From assembly GCA_002402315.1 (NCBI GenBank), contig DHFP01000073.1:1-6197 (forward strand): a stretch of DNA of 6,197 nt. Reading direction: 5' to 3'. Source of the DNA: Clostridiales bacterium UBA4821 (GTDB lineage: Bacteria > Bacillota > Clostridia > Acetivibrionales > UBA4821). The position numbers and the translations under genes were made by a program. Below, one piece after another: positions 1-6,195 of the stretch. Position 1 is the stretch's first letter; each line of letters begins with the position of its first letter. The notes under the pieces are model-generated. The model was not told the origin of the DNA. It was given only the letters and a program-made list of their open reading frames with translations, and made no database searches.

Positions 1-109
1 AGGAAGCGCCGTAGCCTTCGATGGTTGCTATCAGGGCGCCGAAGTTGGCCGCGTTGCGGGCGTGGCCGGATTCGGATTTGGTGGTTTTCTTTGGGGTGGG
101 GGTTGGCAT
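1..109 (-). CDS. N-terminal part of a small hypothetical protein, cut by the window edge
   Basis: Reading leftward from the ATG at 107-109 gives 36 open codons, beginning MPTPTPKKTTKSESGHARNA and continuing with NFGALIATIEGYGAS to the edge. The start is preceded by GGGAG (complement of 116-120) six bases before the ATG, a good ribosome binding site. The first dozen residues are rich in Pro, Thr and Lys and probably disordered. The GHARNxANF...GYGA pattern is one I recall, without a search, from small hypothetical proteins in Bacteroidota; no function is known to me. The codons are strongly GC-rich (about 63% GC by hand count), unlike mod next door, which suggests a resident chromosomal gene beside an acquired locus. 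It lies 42 bp downstream of the mod stop on the same strand, so read-through from the restriction operon is possible. I saw no terminator between them. Confidence 0.6.
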   Translation of the reverse strand, partial: MPTPTPKKTTKSESGHARNAANFGALIATIEGYGAS

Positions 110-115
110 GGCGGT

Positions 116-120
116 CTCCC
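116..120 (-). promoter_or_regulatory. Ribosome binding site of the left-edge gene
   Basis: GGGAG on the minus strand, six bases before the ATG at 107-109. It fixes the start of the cut-off gene. The surrounding gap (110-151) shows no convincing hairpin with a T run, so mod has no visible terminator. Confidence 0.55.
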
Positions 121-151
121 ATTTAATGTTACTTGTACCTGTTAACGATGT

Positions 152-2029
152 TTATTTTAACGTTTCGCCGTCAATAATCAATTCATCACCGGCAATGTTT
201 CTTATCTTAATTTTGAATTTGTCTGTTTTAAGGTGGTATACGCCTTTGATCTTGCTTTTTATCTCGGCCTTATCCTCCAAGTCAAGATTGCTGTGCCAAA
301 CTTCGCCTTTTAAGGTAGTGTCGAACTGTACGCTTTCAATCAATTCCAATCCGTTGTTGCTTATCTGTACCGGCTTGTATTCCGAATCCTGGGAATTAAT
401 CTTTTTACCCACCTTTTCATCCTGCGGGTCTTTAATGTCCAACTGCTTGGCCAGTTTTTTCCTGTATGTCATTTCCCTTTTGGCGTTGTAATTTTCGATC
501 TTCTTATTCAGGTAACTGCTGAAATATTTTTTAATTTCTACCTTAAAGCCTTCCCCTGCCTTTTTAAGGCTTACCTGGGCATTTTCCTCACCATAAAGCA
601 TATCAGCTTTTTGGCCCAGCAATTCGTTAAGGCTTATAAGCTTTATTTTAATGGTAGACTTGCCGCTGTGACGTAAAGCCTTGTCGACATATTCCTGGTC
701 TATATCAATCTCTTTGTGGGCGTATATAATATGAACGGTCTCGGTTTCCGCGCCGGTGTCCTCCAATTGTATTATTTCCTCTATCAAGACATCCACCAGA
801 TGTTTGGTAAGCTTTTTATCAAGCCCTATGAATTTTACCGGAACATAGCTGCTTTTCTTGCCCATCAAACCGCCGTCCCAAAATTCCCCCAGATCAAGCT
901 CGGTACGGCTTTTAAAGCCGGCCATGATGCTGAATATTTTAGCCTGGGTCTGTGCTGGGTTGCGGAAAAGTCTAACGCCATCGTTTATTTTAAGAATATC
1001 AAAATCAGATTTTATCTTTACTAAATCATCACGCATTGTTTGTATTGCATTAGGTCCTATATCACAACCAATATATTTTCTATTGTTTTCATGTGCGGAA
1101 ATAAGCGCAGTACCGCTACCGGCAAAAAAGTCTGCAACTACCATACCGGGATTTGAGCTTGCAATAATAATACGTTTCAATAAGCCCTCTGGCTTTTGTG
1201 TTGTGTAATTTCTGTCTTCGCTGGAAAATGAAACTACCTGTAATGATGTAACGCCTTCTTGTGGGAAAACCCCCCAAACATCTTCTACAGGCAACCCTTG
1301 ACCTTTTTCTCTACCACCCCAACGTTCATAATCTGGTGGGTATGGTATATATATTTTATTGAAAACACGGTTTTCTGGTTCAGCGTTTTTAGTATAATAA
1401 AATATCGTGTCATGATTTCTAATCCAATTATCTGCAACTGATTTATAACCCGATACCCACCCTATACGCCAAATAATTTCACGCTGCATATTTTCTTCAC
1501 CAAATACCTCATCTAATAATAATTTTACATAATGCCCAATATGCCAATCAACCTGTACATAAATACTTGCATGTGGTTGCATTATTTCACGTATAGCCAT
1601 CAAACGTTCATAAAGCCAATTTAAGTAATCTTCTTTCTGCCAAATATCGCCATACATCACTTCTTCGCCAATGTTTTGGTTATCATTTTCTATTTGTGTT
1701 TTACCCATTCCTCTTCTTAAATATATTTGTTTTGCATAGTTAGCACCACTAGCATATGGTGGGTCTATGTAAACCAGATCAACCTTAATATTCTTGCTTA
1801 TAAGGTAAGCGCAGGCGGAAAGGCAGTCGCCGTGTATTAAAAGGTTCCGGAAATCGGCGTTTAGCTCTGTCTCCTGTTTTATTTTTTGCTGGCCGTTCTT
1901 GCTGGCCCGCACTTCTTCCACAAGCTTTGTTTCGTATAATTCAATCTTATCCGGCATACGCCGCCCCTGGAAGTTAAGCAGGGCCTGACCCCTTGGCGGG
2001 TTAATGTTGTATTCCGTAGGCTTTTTCAT
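152..2029 (-). CDS. mod: Type III-like DNA adenine methyltransferase (Mod subunit), beta class
   Basis: This 625-residue protein should transfer a methyl group from S-adenosylmethionine to the N6 of adenine in a short recognition site, and supply site recognition to Res. Motif order is beta class: target-adenine motif IV DPPY at residues 89-92, preceded by LLIHGD (63-68); then the region likely to hold the target recognition domain (about 180-275); motif X QKPEGLLKRIIIASS (278-292); and the SAM-binding FAGSG at 302-306. The roughly 265 residues beyond 360 form a helical and beta-rich tail ending KIRNIAGDELIIDG, perhaps for dimer or Res contact. The start ATG lies 2 bp after the res stop, with AAAGG nine bases upstream inside the res coding end, so translation is probably coupled. 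The methyltransferase call is firm; the Type III label rests on the Res partner. The middle of the gene is markedly AT-rich (about 961-1790). Confidence 0.93.
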   Translation of the reverse strand: MKKPTEYNINPPRGQALLNFQGRRMPDKIELYETKLVEEVRASKNGQQKIKQETELNADFRNLLIHGDCLSACAYLISKNIKVDLVYIDPPYASGANYAKQIYLRRGMGKTQIENDNQNIGEEVMYGDIWQKEDYLNWLYERLMAIREIMQPHASIYVQVDWHIGHYVKLLLDEVFGEENMQREIIWRIGWVSGYKSVADNWIRNHDTIFYYTKNAEPENRVFNKIYIPYPPDYERWGGREKGQGLPVEDVWGVFPQEGVTSLQVVSFSSEDRNYTTQKPEGLLKRIIIASSNPGMVVADFFAGSGTALISAHENNRKYIGCDIGPNAIQTMRDDLVKIKSDFDILKINDGVRLFRNPAQTQAKIFSIMAGFKSRTELDLGEFWDGGLMGKKSSYVPVKFIGLDKKLTKHLVDVLIEEIIQLEDTGAETETVHIIYAHKEIDIDQEYVDKALRHSGKSTIKIKLISLNELLGQKADMLYGEENAQVSLKKAGEGFKVEIKKYFSSYLNKKIENYNAKREMTYRKKLAKQLDIKDPQDEKVGKKINSQDSEYKPVQISNNGLELIESVQFDTTLKGEVWHSNLDLEDKAEIKSKIKGVYHLKTDKFKIKIRNIAGDELIIDGETLK

Positions 2030-2031
2030 TG

Positions 2032-4842
2032 CTACAAACCTTTAATGAGATTTTTAACTTCTGACAGGTGCTTTACAAAGTCATTGTTTTCCTGCTCGTC
2101 CACAAAGCATCTGTAAGAAAATTGCGGATTATGCTTGGTAAATTCCTCTACAACAAATTTTTCCTTGGCCTTAAAATCATCGTCATAATATATTTTCCCC
2201 TTGGTCTCGATGATAAGTATTTTCTCTATCGCCCCGCCCTGTTTGCCTTTGCGGTAAGCCTTTCCGTCCTTGCGCTTGATTATCAAGAAATCCGGGGTAT
2301 ACCGCCCCAACGGCGTTTGTATGAAGAAACTTTCCAACCGATCCTGCCGGTAACCGTTATAATAAAACTCCAAACCGCTCAGTTCGGCCAGTTTAAGCAA
2401 CTCATTCATGGCCGATAACTCGAAGTCGCTGTCGAACTGGTAAGGCGCGTAATTAAAGCTGATATCCTGCGGATCGGTATTACTGCCTTCATCGAAAAAA
2501 TCCTGGTCTAACCTTTCCGGGTATTTCCTAAGCCTTGCCACTTCATTGTGCATTATTTTTGGCAGGAATCTTCCGCTGCCGTAAGGTATTCCGGCGGGCA
2601 GTTTCCATTCCAGCAGTTGGACCTGGGCATCCTGGGTTATAATATTTGTATTGTACTTGTATTCGGTCCCGAAGCATGATGCCACAAAACCCACCACGTC
2701 GTCATATATCAATAGCGGATGTTTGGCTATCCATTCGTATTCATCCGTGATAGATTTATGCAGTCTTAAAAGTTCTGCCTGGTAATCTGCAATAAGGTCT
2801 TTTTCGCTTAACCGGTAATACAAAGCACCGCTAAGCCGGTATACAAAATCCTCAAAAGACGGCGCTTGCCCTGCATACCCCGCCAGTTCTTCGGAAACCC
2901 CGGTAGTTAGCCCGTCGTCGCTTATCCTTGCGCCCCTGGTAAGCCTGGCCTCGTAGGGGTATTTCTTCTTTACATTGCTGAAATTGAATGCTTTTAACTG
3001 GGTGGCGGGGTTAATGCTTTCCTGAATAATCTCGATGGTGAACTTCTTGTATATTTGCTTATACTTTAACTCGCCCAGCTTGGGTTTTCTTACCAAGACC
3101 GGCACTTCATCGCTGCCGCCTGCCTTAAGATCTTTGATGGATAATTTGTAATTATCCTGCAGCTGTTTATCCAATATTTCGTAATTGCCGTCACCGAGGT
3201 ATATCATGGCGTGTTCCCGGCTGGCATCATGAACTTCCCTCAGGCAACGACAGGTGGTCTGCAACACGAAATTTGTGGTGGTGGTGTTTCGCGGCAGGGC
3301 CACGCCGGTAAGGCTGCGGCAGTCCCAACCTTCGGTCCCTACCGCCACCAGCAAAACCACCCTCTTTTTACAATAAGGCTTGTCAAGGTTGTTGAATATC
3401 GCCAGATTTTCCTTTGGCAAGGCGTATTTCTTGTCCTGTTTGCTTACTTCGGAATAATAGGTGAATATTTCATCCTCTTTGCCGTTGCGGTTCTTGCCGT
3501 ACCAGCGGCGGATTACCGTCAATACCTCTTCGTTCAAAGTGGCTATACTTGGACAATAAAAAGCAAGCTTGCTTATGGTGCCGTTTTTATAGGTAACATC
3601 GTATCTTTCAAAAAACTCATCCAGAGCCTTTTCTATAAAACCCGATTCCCTTACGCCTTCTACTTTTGTAATGTCCGGTATTTTTAGGAACTTCCCTATG
3701 CCGTCGGACAAGGTATAATTGTACACTACGTCCTGTAGCTGGTTAAGCCTAATTTCGTTTTCCCCGACATTTAATGCGGTTTTAATAAAAGGCGTGCCGG
3801 ACATACCGATAACCCACTTGACGTTGTCATGCTGATCAAGTATTCCTACCGCCTCACGCAGCTTTTTTTCTTCCTTGTCGTTGCCCTTGTAGGTATGATG
3901 AACTTCGTCCAGTATTATGCCAAGTTTTGGTATCTGGGATAGTTTCTCCCTAAGCTCGTTCGATTTTTTTATTTCTTCGGTCTCTTTTTGCCCAAGATAA
4001 GTTTGCCCGCTTTTTACAAATACAAGGTCCTTTTCATCATATCTTTCCAACACTACTTTTTCGGCATTGGTTATAAACACCAATCCGAAATTATTGGTCT
4101 GCGTCAGTCTGTTTACTTTTTCCAGATTAGGGTTATTGCCTTGCAGCTTATCCTTGCGCTGCGAACTAAGGCTGTCAAGTATTTCAATATGCACCGTTTG
4201 CTTTAGGTAATGCGCCTCTCCCTGGGGCAAAATCCATTCAGGCTGAAAATCCCTTATGGTTTGCAGTGAAGGCAAAATTGCCGTTTTAGAGGCTTGTGGC
4301 GCAAAAACTATAAAATTGTGGGCAAAACGGGCATCATCCTTGTTGTTTCGGGCAAAAAATAGGTCGAGATATATGAAGCATGCCATTAAATAGGTTTTCC
4401 CTGCGCCCATAGGCAGGCTGTACAGATAATTAGTATATTGGAAATCGTGCAACAGTCTTACTAAAACATCGTCCCAATTCGCTTTTTTGCCATTTGGGTC
4501 ATCTAAAAGTAATTGCTGCAGGTGTTTCAGATTGTTGTCCTGGGAAAACCTATTTAAAAATGAAGTTACTGGGTTACCTTCAAAAATAGTTATATACTTA
4601 TACTCTTCATTCTGCGATTTGTTATAAATTAAACCGTCTTTTATTATATCGACTAATTTTTTATTGTCGCCTACAAATTTAAGCCATAAATAGGTCTCAA
4701 TAGCCTTGACCTGCGGTTCGCGCAGCTTGGCTTTGGTTTCAATATAATTAATAATACTGCCGACGACGGATTTGCTGTTTTCGCGTTCAATTTTAACCCA
4801 CGCGCCGGCTTTATTTTTTATTAAATCGTATAAAGTGTGCAT
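2032..4842 (-). CDS. res: Type III-like restriction subunit (Res): SF2 helicase with PD-(D/E)XK nuclease
   Basis: A 936-residue restriction subunit, close to the usual Type III Res length (about 900-1000). An N-terminal REPQVKAI (41-48) resembles the SF2 Q motif. Helicase motifs follow: Walker A PMGAGKT (144-150), DEVH box (312-315), SGTP (348-351), VGTEGWDC (501-508) and motif VI QTTCRCLR (528-535), where Cys replaces the usual Gly. The C-terminal nuclease shows YTPDFLI (848-854, Asp851) and IIETKGK (877-883, Glu879 and Lys881), with Glu808 a candidate for the upstream acidic residue. All catalytic residues are present, so the enzyme looks intact. In Type III systems Res uses ATP to move or slide along DNA and cuts near unmodified sites in complex with Mod. 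The ATG at 4842 has a TAA two codons upstream in frame, so it cannot start earlier. No Shine-Dalgarno is visible, unlike its neighbours. Confidence 0.93.
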   Translation of the reverse strand: MHTLYDLIKNKAGAWVKIERENSKSVVGSIINYIETKAKLREPQVKAIETYLWLKFVGDNKKLVDIIKDGLIYNKSQNEEYKYITIFEGNPVTSFLNRFSQDNNLKHLQQLLLDDPNGKKANWDDVLVRLLHDFQYTNYLYSLPMGAGKTYLMACFIYLDLFFARNNKDDARFAHNFIVFAPQASKTAILPSLQTIRDFQPEWILPQGEAHYLKQTVHIEILDSLSSQRKDKLQGNNPNLEKVNRLTQTNNFGLVFITNAEKVVLERYDEKDLVFVKSGQTYLGQKETEEIKKSNELREKLSQIPKLGIILDEVHHTYKGNDKEEKKLREAVGILDQHDNVKWVIGMSGTPFIKTALNVGENEIRLNQLQDVVYNYTLSDGIGKFLKIPDITKVEGVRESGFIEKALDEFFERYDVTYKNGTISKLAFYCPSIATLNEEVLTVIRRWYGKNRNGKEDEIFTYYSEVSKQDKKYALPKENLAIFNNLDKPYCKKRVVLLVAVGTEGWDCRSLTGVALPRNTTTTNFVLQTTCRCLREVHDASREHAMIYLGDGNYEILDKQLQDNYKLSIKDLKAGGSDEVPVLVRKPKLGELKYKQIYKKFTIEIIQESINPATQLKAFNFSNVKKKYPYEARLTRGARISDDGLTTGVSEELAGYAGQAPSFEDFVYRLSGALYYRLSEKDLIADYQAELLRLHKSITDEYEWIAKHPLLIYDDVVGFVASCFGTEYKYNTNIITQDAQVQLLEWKLPAGIPYGSGRFLPKIMHNEVARLRKYPERLDQDFFDEGSNTDPQDISFNYAPYQFDSDFELSAMNELLKLAELSGLEFYYNGYRQDRLESFFIQTPLGRYTPDFLIIKRKDGKAYRKGKQGGAIEKILIIETKGKIYYDDDFKAKEKFVVEEFTKHNPQFSYRCFVDEQENNDFVKHLSEVKNLIKGL

Positions 4843-4868
4843 TTTATATTACACATTTTAACCTAAGA
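4843..4868 (-). other. Short spacer ahead of res without a visible ribosome binding site
   Basis: This 26-bp AT-rich gap between the stop of the mod relic and the res ATG contains no GGAG-like sequence at a usable distance. The only purine-rich piece, TTAGG, is about 20 bases from the ATG. Res translation may depend on ribosomes ending at the relic stop, or on an AT-rich leader alone. Confidence 0.4.
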
Positions 4869-4985
4869 TCATTCTTTAATACCAAGCTGGAAGCCCAGAC
4901 TAGATACTACCTCAAGGGTGTGGTACGGAATAGCTAGGTGGTGATTCCAAATGATATTTTTACCTTTGAATTGGAGGGTAGGCAT
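4869..4985 (-). pseudogene. 38-codon relic of the 5' end of a different mod gene
   Basis: An ATG at 4985, one base after the dinD stop, opens 38 codons ending in TGA at 4869-4871. The peptide begins MPTLQFKGKNIIWNHHLAIP and continues YHTLEVVSSLGFQLGIKE. The MPTLxFxGK...NHHxxxPYHxL pattern is the characteristic N-terminus of many Type III and related adenine methyltransferases of about 500-700 residues; this is recalled family knowledge, not a search. Everything downstream, including the GDNL and DPPY motifs, is missing. The resident Mod has a different N-terminus, so this is not a duplication of its start. The piece lies directly ahead of res, where a mod gene normally sits, suggesting the remnant of an earlier mod. 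Alternatively it is now a translated mini-gene kept to couple dinD and res translation. No strong ribosome binding site precedes it. Confidence 0.65.
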
Positions 4986-4986
4986 G

Positions 4987-5823
4987 TTATCTTTTATCTA
5001 TTTTTTTTAATTTCTTATGCGTTGCCTTTAACTGCTTTTTCACATTTCTAATATCGTCTGCCATTGGCAAGTCTTCTGGCTTAGTGTTGCTAATTTCCTG
5101 CATTGTATTTCTTACTTTCCTCCCAACAACTTCCGCAGCGGTTTCAAGAGGCCTTTGTCCTTTTATATTTTCATTTTTTATTTTTGCTTCTGTTTGTGTA
5201 ACTCGGAAAAGGTTTGCCGCCAATTCCTCTTTACCCATAAAATCAAGAAGAGATCTACTAAAATCTTTTTCGCTTATACCCTTCATCCTTTTTAATTGTG
5301 ACAGATTCATATTGTACATTCCTCTGTATCCGGCATTGTGAAACAATTGGTATTGAATAACTCCCCTTTCTTTTGCGACACCGCTTAAAGATTGTTCTCT
5401 ATCGCTGATTTCATCTCGGATTAACACACGCTCAACATTATCGGCGGCTTCAATATAATGCCTAAATGTTTCTGCCATTGCTACAAAATAAACCTGCGCC
5501 AAGGCGACTTCTTTTTTCTTTGGGTCACCATTCATCGCAACTAAGTAACATGCAAATCTTGATAATCTATAGTCGTGTATTGTTTTTCCTTCTTCTAGTT
5601 TATTTTCCTGTTGAAAATTTTCTTGAATATCAATGCCAAGTGTTGCGCAAGCTGCAATTGCCTTATTGACTACATTTCTAAATGCGGCTAGTGTTTCATA
5701 ACCCAATAAGCTCATAATCTCAGAAGCATACCAAAATGTATTGCCATTAGTATGGCTAAAGCATTCGAAATTATGCCCCTCATCATCAGAATGGAATATT
5801 TCAAGGGCTTTGTCTTCGTCCAT
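4987..5823 (-). CDS. dinD: DinD-family protein (DNA damage-inducible protein D)
   Basis: 278 residues, matching the length of E. coli DinD (about 274). The N-terminal part (about 28-75, with FWYASEIMSLLGYETLAAF) resembles the BRO-N-like fold of viral and phage proteins. Diagnostic DinD blocks follow: YRLSRFACYLVAMNGDP (85-101), FHNAGYRGMYN (161-171), GKEELAANLFRVTQTEAK (197-214), GRKVRNTM (234-241) and the PEDLP segment (249-253), then a lysine-rich tail. E. coli DinD is in the LexA regulon and inhibits RecA activities in vitro; its cellular role is unclear. DinD relatives often lie beside restriction and other defence genes. The ATG at 5823 has AAAGG seven bases upstream (5831-5835). It follows the small DNA-binding gene by 36 bp and stops one base before the mod relic. 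I found no LexA-type operator by eye, so damage induction is not supported here. Confidence 0.88.
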   Translation of the reverse strand: MDEDKALEIFHSDDEGHNFECFSHTNGNTFWYASEIMSLLGYETLAAFRNVVNKAIAACATLGIDIQENFQQENKLEEGKTIHDYRLSRFACYLVAMNGDPKKKEVALAQVYFVAMAETFRHYIEAADNVERVLIRDEISDREQSLSGVAKERGVIQYQLFHNAGYRGMYNMNLSQLKRMKGISEKDFSRSLLDFMGKEELAANLFRVTQTEAKIKNENIKGQRPLETAAEVVGRKVRNTMQEISNTKPEDLPMADDIRNVKKQLKATHKKLKKIDKR

Positions 5824-5830
5824 TGCTACA

Positions 5831-5835
5831 CCTTT
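5831..5835 (-). promoter_or_regulatory. Ribosome binding site of dinD, in a segment shared with mod
   Basis: AAAGG on the minus strand, seven bases before the dinD ATG. The whole 21-bp segment 5821-5841 nearly matches the 23 bp at the start of mod (2027-2049), differing by two inserted bases and one substitution. Confidence 0.6.
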
Positions 5836-5859
5836 ACTGAGTGTTGAAATATCTGCTTT

Positions 5860-6063
5860 TCACTTTTTTCTCGTATATGGCTTTTGGTTTACTGGCTTTA
5901 AAGAAGTTCCAACCTCAGAAGCTTTGGTCCTTATAGCTGCTTCGGTTCTACCTAATTTAAGGCCAATAACTCTAGTAGGTGTATTCTCTGATGCAAGGTT
6001 TTTTAAATTGTTCACCTCACTAGATGTCCAGGCCTTGCCTGTATTTCTAGTATACTTTGGCAT
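5860..6063 (-). CDS. Small SANT/Myb-like helix-turn-helix protein, possible operon regulator
   Basis: A 67-residue, strongly basic protein. The core GKAWTSSEVNNLKNLASENT (9-28) carries the conserved Trp12 and acidic helix typical of SANT/Myb-like domains. TPTRVIGLKLGRTEAAIRTK (28-47) reads as the second and third helices of a DNA-binding trihelix. The KPVNQKPYTRKK tail (56-67) is basic. I recall short bacterial proteins of this NTGKxWT...PTRVIGLKLGRT type as conserved and uncharacterised. The start is supported by GGAG (complement of 6071-6074) seven bases upstream. As the first clear gene of the operon, behind an AT-rich leader with an inverted repeat, it is placed like a controller protein. 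It is not of the Xre-like fold of known restriction controller proteins, so the regulatory role is inferred. A general nucleoid or DNA-binding role is equally possible. Confidence 0.8.
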   Translation of the reverse strand: MPKYTRNTGKAWTSSEVNNLKNLASENTPTRVIGLKLGRTEAAIRTKASEVGTSLKPVNQKPYTRKK

Positions 6064-6111
6064 GATATATCTCCATTGATATGTTTATAGTATTGTTATC
6101 GATAATACTTT
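6064..6111 (-). promoter_or_regulatory. Candidate promoter and operator region of the operon
   Basis: About 20% GC by hand count over 6061-6120, far below its surroundings. It contains arms AGTATT (6089-6094) and AATACT (6104-6109), a perfect inverted repeat around nine bases. The overlapping ten-base palindrome TTATCGATAA lies at 6096-6105. On the minus strand ATACTATAAAC (6084-6094) offers a weak -10-like TACTAT about 20 bases before the ribosome binding site; I see no good -35. Ribosome binding site GGAG is at 6071-6074. There is no T run after the repeat on the minus strand, so it is not an intrinsic terminator. An operator for the adjacent helix-turn-helix protein is the most natural guess. 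Confidence 0.4.
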
Positions 6112-6195
6112 TTATTTTATCTCGGTTCCCCGCCACTTCCTCACGATGCATGGCGTCTCCATTTTCCCGTTATCGAAATCCGAAACAGCCTCACG
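6112..6195 (-). CDS. Possible C-terminal end of an unidentified gene cut by the right edge
   Basis: From the window edge a minus-strand frame stays open for 27 codons and ends in TAA at 6112-6114. Its last residues are GKMETPCIVRKWRGTEIK. I do not recognise the protein. Support is indirect: GC content is about 56% up to this stop and falls to about 20% right after it, as expected if a resident gene ends here and the acquired locus begins. The orientation matches the operon, with a 48-bp gap to the next start. The frame is short, and a 34-codon ORF in another frame overlaps it (start 6151, stop 6047, with GGAG five bases ahead), so either or neither may be real. Confidence 0.3.
   Translation of the reverse strand, partial: REAVSDFDNGKMETPCIVRKWRGTEIK

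Noticed and set aside
1270..1275. Six-G run on the coding strand of mod as a phase-variation tract.
   Set aside because: Too short to suggest frequent slippage, and it encodes an ordinary Trp-Gly-Val stretch in a conserved region.
3211..3687. Plus-strand open frames inside res, mod and dinD, the longest inside res being 158 codons.
   Set aside because: They lie antisense to firmly identified genes, their translations show no recognisable motif, and they have the uneven composition of shadow frames.
4887..4948. Weak hairpins (CTGG...CCAG, GGAAT...ATTCC) in the dinD-res gap as a terminator or riboswitch.
   Set aside because: Stems of only 4-5 bp, no T run, and the stretch is better explained as the coding relic of a mod gene.
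5001..5008. Run of eight T (A8 on the coding strand) near the end of dinD, as a slippage switch that might fuse dinD to the mod relic.
   Set aside because: Losing one A gives an immediate TAG and gaining one gives a TAA two codons later, so neither shift enters the relic frame; only the last few DinD residues would change.
5476..5485. Third copy of CATTGCTACA inside dinD as part of a repeat family.
   Set aside because: It lies within the coding frame (Val-Ala-Met), and the match beyond ten bases is poor, unlike the paired segments at the dinD and mod starts.
5824..6130. LexA/SOS operator ahead of dinD or the small gene.
   Set aside because: No CTG-N10-CAG or GAAC-N4-GTTC pattern was found by eye on either strand; the host's LexA motif is unknown, so this is absence of support only.
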